Below are positions 12,575 to 12,812 of a DNA stretch of 12,812 nt, piece by piece. Made by a program: the position numbers and the translations under genes. Origin of the DNA: an uncultured Candidatus Melainabacteria bacterium (GTDB lineage Bacteria; Cyanobacteriota; Vampirovibrionia; Gastranaerophilales; Gastranaerophilaceae); contig CAKUZL010000019.1 of the NCBI GenBank assembly GCA_934718085.1, positions 1 to 12,812 on the forward strand. The letters run 5' to 3'. Position 1 is the first letter of the stretch. Each line of letters starts with the position of its first letter. The notes under the pieces were generated by a model that saw only the letters and a list, made by a program, of their open reading frames with translations, ran no database searches and was not told the origin of the DNA.

Positions 12575-12812
12575 AATATACATTTCCCCGGGGTCGTTTA
12601 TGTCGGTTTTACCTTGTTTTTTGTGAGTCGGATATTGTTTTTACAAGCGAAGCAGTTTGTCTTTGCGAAAATTAAAAACATTGTAGGTTGGGGTTTCCAC
12701 CCCAACGTTTTTTGCGGGTCGGGCATGCCTTCGGTATTGTTCGGGAACGGTGCGGGTTTCGGGCATGCCGCATTTTGCTTCATAAGGTTTGTATTTTCGG
12801 GCATGCTTTGCC
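12575..12812. other. Non-coding right end with REP copy G and a ~40-bp periodic motif
   Basis: No convincing gene: the short minus-strand frame at 12598-12804 is only REP and repeat sequence. GGGCATGC occurs at 12721-12728, 12761-12768 and 12799-12806 (spacing 40 and 38), each preceded by TC. The sequence between the copies is not conserved, so this is not a CRISPR array as far as can be seen; it could continue past the window edge. Confidence 0.55.
12683..12728 (+). repeat. REP-like element, copy G
   Basis: GTAG 12683-12686, perfect hairpin GTTGGGG-TTTCCA-CCCCAAC 12687-12706, 12-nt spacer 12707-12718, second box TCGGGCATGC 12719-12728. It is the best preserved copy in the window, and its second box is the first member of the periodic GGGCATGC series. 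Confidence 0.8.

Noticed and set aside
12719..12812. CRISPR array
   Set aside because: Repeat core is only about 10 bp, only three copies are visible, and no cas gene is in the window.
1..12812. Defence system, prophage or transposon
   Set aside because: No nuclease, integrase, transposase, toxin or phage structural gene is recognisable; only non-coding repeats hint at mobility.

Overview
The window looks like a piece of chromosome from a Gram-negative-type bacterium of moderate GC. Coding DNA is rich in gcg/tcg/aac codons, intergenic DNA is AT-rich, and the large intergenic gaps are full of short repeats. No rRNA, tRNA, phage or transposase gene is visible. The lineage is uncertain. The phosphoglycerate kinase reads much like cyanobacterial-type enzymes, and the 9-mers upstream of dnaN (TTTTCTACA) are one base from the cyanobacterial-style DnaA box TTTTCCACA. 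A non-photosynthetic cyanobacterial relative (Melainabacteria-like) or a neighbouring phylum is therefore a reasonable but unproven guess.

Layout. Positions 1-1444 hold no convincing gene: a 133-bp segment present twice, REP-like hairpins, a strongly folded GC-rich tract (540-760) and further palindromes. From 1445 to 5103 the minus strand carries a compact cluster, dnaN-thrB-pgk, with gaps of 5 and 12 bp, closed by a strong terminator at 1388-1411. Between dnaN and the next gene (5104-5495) lies an AT-rich region with six identical TTTTCTACA 9-mers and a TAA-triplet tract: a candidate replication origin. Two unrecognised minus-strand genes follow (5496-6275 and 6293-6556), then a repeat-bearing gap, then a minus-strand operon response regulator - histidine kinase - tadA (9868 to 6910). 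At 9869-9981 transcription diverges. On the plus strand, a 58-aa gene overlaps by ATGA a gene for a PrmC-type methyltransferase with a long extra N-terminal part, followed by a small two-EF-hand protein with a strong terminator. The right end (12271-12812) has a 147-bp tandem repeat built around that terminator, another REP copy and a short ~40-bp periodic motif.

The genes mix core functions (sliding clamp, glycolysis, threonine synthesis, tRNA wobble editing, release-factor methylation) with one two-component system. The more unusual signals are: (1) the putative oriC with non-canonical boxes; (2) a family of GTAG-headed hairpins of the REP/RAYT type carrying a second box, TCGGCATGCC-like, exactly 12 nt away in most copies; (3) low-complexity in-frame insertions in three different proteins, one in a homoserine kinase containing a 45-codon internal repeat; (4) a histidine kinase whose G1 (DxGxG) ATP-binding box is replaced by NSSAH; (5) the PrmC fusion. 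No defence system or other complete novel system is visible.
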